Shown here: positions 63,492-64,000 of the stretch, piece by piece
Layout of the letters: every line of letters starts with the position of its first letter
Numbering within the stretch: the stretch's first letter is position 1
Assembly: GCF_905171765.1 (NCBI RefSeq)
Contig: NC_053395.1
Coordinates: forward strand, 183,414,156-183,478,155
Length of the DNA: 64,000 bases
Origin: Bufo bufo
Taxonomy: Eukaryota; Chordata; Amphibia; Anura; Bufonidae
Reading direction: 5' to 3'
Position numbers and translations under genes: made by a program
The notes under the pieces: generated by a model
Told to the model about the DNA's origin: nothing
The model's database searches: none
What the model saw: only the letters and a program-made list of their open reading frames with translations

Positions 63492-64000
63492 GTGCCTTGA
63501 AAAAGTATTCCTACCCCTTAAAATTTTCTACCCACATTACACCCACAAACTTAAATGTATTTTATTGAGATTTTATGTGATCGACCAGCACAAAATAGCA
63601 GTAAATAAAAATCTGAAAAGTGTGGCATGCATTTGTATTCAGCCGCCTGTACTCTAAATAAAATCCAGTGTGACCAATTGCCTTCAGAAGTCACCTAATT
63701 AGTAAGTAGAGTCCAGTTATGTGTAATTTATTCTCAGTATAATTACAGCTGTTCGGTGAAGGCCTCAGAAGTTTTTTGGTGAACATTAGTAATCAAACAG
63801 CATCATGAAAACCAAAGAACACAACAGACAGGTCAGGGATAAAGTTGTGGAGCAGTATAAAGCAGGGATAGGTTATAAAAAATATCCAAAGCTCTAAACA
63901 TCTAATCAATCTCATCTCCAATCCATCATCCAAAAATAGGAGTATGGCATAACTGCAAACCTACCAAGACATGGCCGCCCACCTGAACTGACAGCCCAGG
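63492..64000 (+). mobile_element. Tc1-type transposon, left part (continues beyond window)
   Basis: The left end GTGCCTTGAAAAAGTATTCC after TA is the known style of Tc1-type termini. A transposase start (MKTKEHNRQVRDKVVEQYKA) begins at 63805 on the plus strand, but a stop appears after about 31 codons (KYPKL), so the gene is broken. The rest lies outside the window. Confidence 0.75.

Noticed and set aside
1..64000. Host protein-coding exons, tRNA or rRNA genes, CRISPR arrays
   Set aside because: None seen; every long coding stretch belongs to a mobile element, and the repeats are eukaryotic transposons.

Overview
The window is vertebrate nuclear DNA made almost entirely of transposable elements. 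No host gene, tRNA or rRNA gene was recognised. The mix is Penelope-like elements (PLEs) with GIY-YIG endonucleases and hammerhead ribozymes, chromodomain Ty3/Gypsy elements, a Gmr1-type Gypsy element, an endogenous retrovirus (ERV), and Tc1, hAT and TTAA-type DNA transposons. This suggests a large amphibian genome, most likely a frog, but that is an inference from repeat style and no host gene confirms it.

Layout. Positions 1-289 are the 3' end and LTR start of an old LTR element (LTR-0). A head-to-head inverted PLE (290-14064) sits in that LTR between 15-bp target site duplications (TSDs); the rest of the LTR is 14080-14888. The inverted PLE contains a hAT-like element with a palindromic minisatellite (1979-3259) and a second, minus-strand PLE (4146-12100, 14-bp TSD). 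The second PLE contains an intact chromodomain Gypsy (Gypsy-1, 5376-10727, TSD CTACC).

From 3720 to 49592 runs a tandem array of about 4.84-kb composite units with junctions at 16386, 21228 and 26843. Each unit is endonuclease, PLE 3' region, LTR-0 remnant and 5'-truncated reverse transcriptase. The array looks like a recombination product of two neighbouring PLE insertions, amplified in tandem. One unit carries a further PLE insertion (25725-26489) whose edge is a well-formed hammerhead ribozyme. Another was hit by the ERV (29750-47831, minus strand, TSD ATAAC). The ERV was hit by Gypsy-B (32437-42909, plus strand, TSD ATCTC), and the left LTR of Gypsy-B was hit by Gypsy-A (32613-37852, minus strand, TSD ACAGC). 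LTR divergence counted by eye (6/516, 5/456, 1/457) agrees with the nesting order.

The right-hand parent PLE continues from 49593 to about 58055. It is interrupted by a solo LTR (49787-50911, TSD TAAGG) and an intact Gmr1-type Gypsy (52232-57700) whose integrase precedes its reverse transcriptase. The window ends in a possible solo LTR with a hAT-like insert, nested TA-flanked MITEs (59780-61009), a Tc1 element split by a TTAA foldback MITE (61322-63331), and the start of another Tc1 element.

The most notable signals are hammerhead ribozymes in several PLEs, the reconstructable origin of the tandem array, and self-priming signatures in all three chromodomain Gypsy elements: 10-11 nt just downstream of the 5' LTR are complementary to an LTR site about 28-32 nt downstream of a TATA box.
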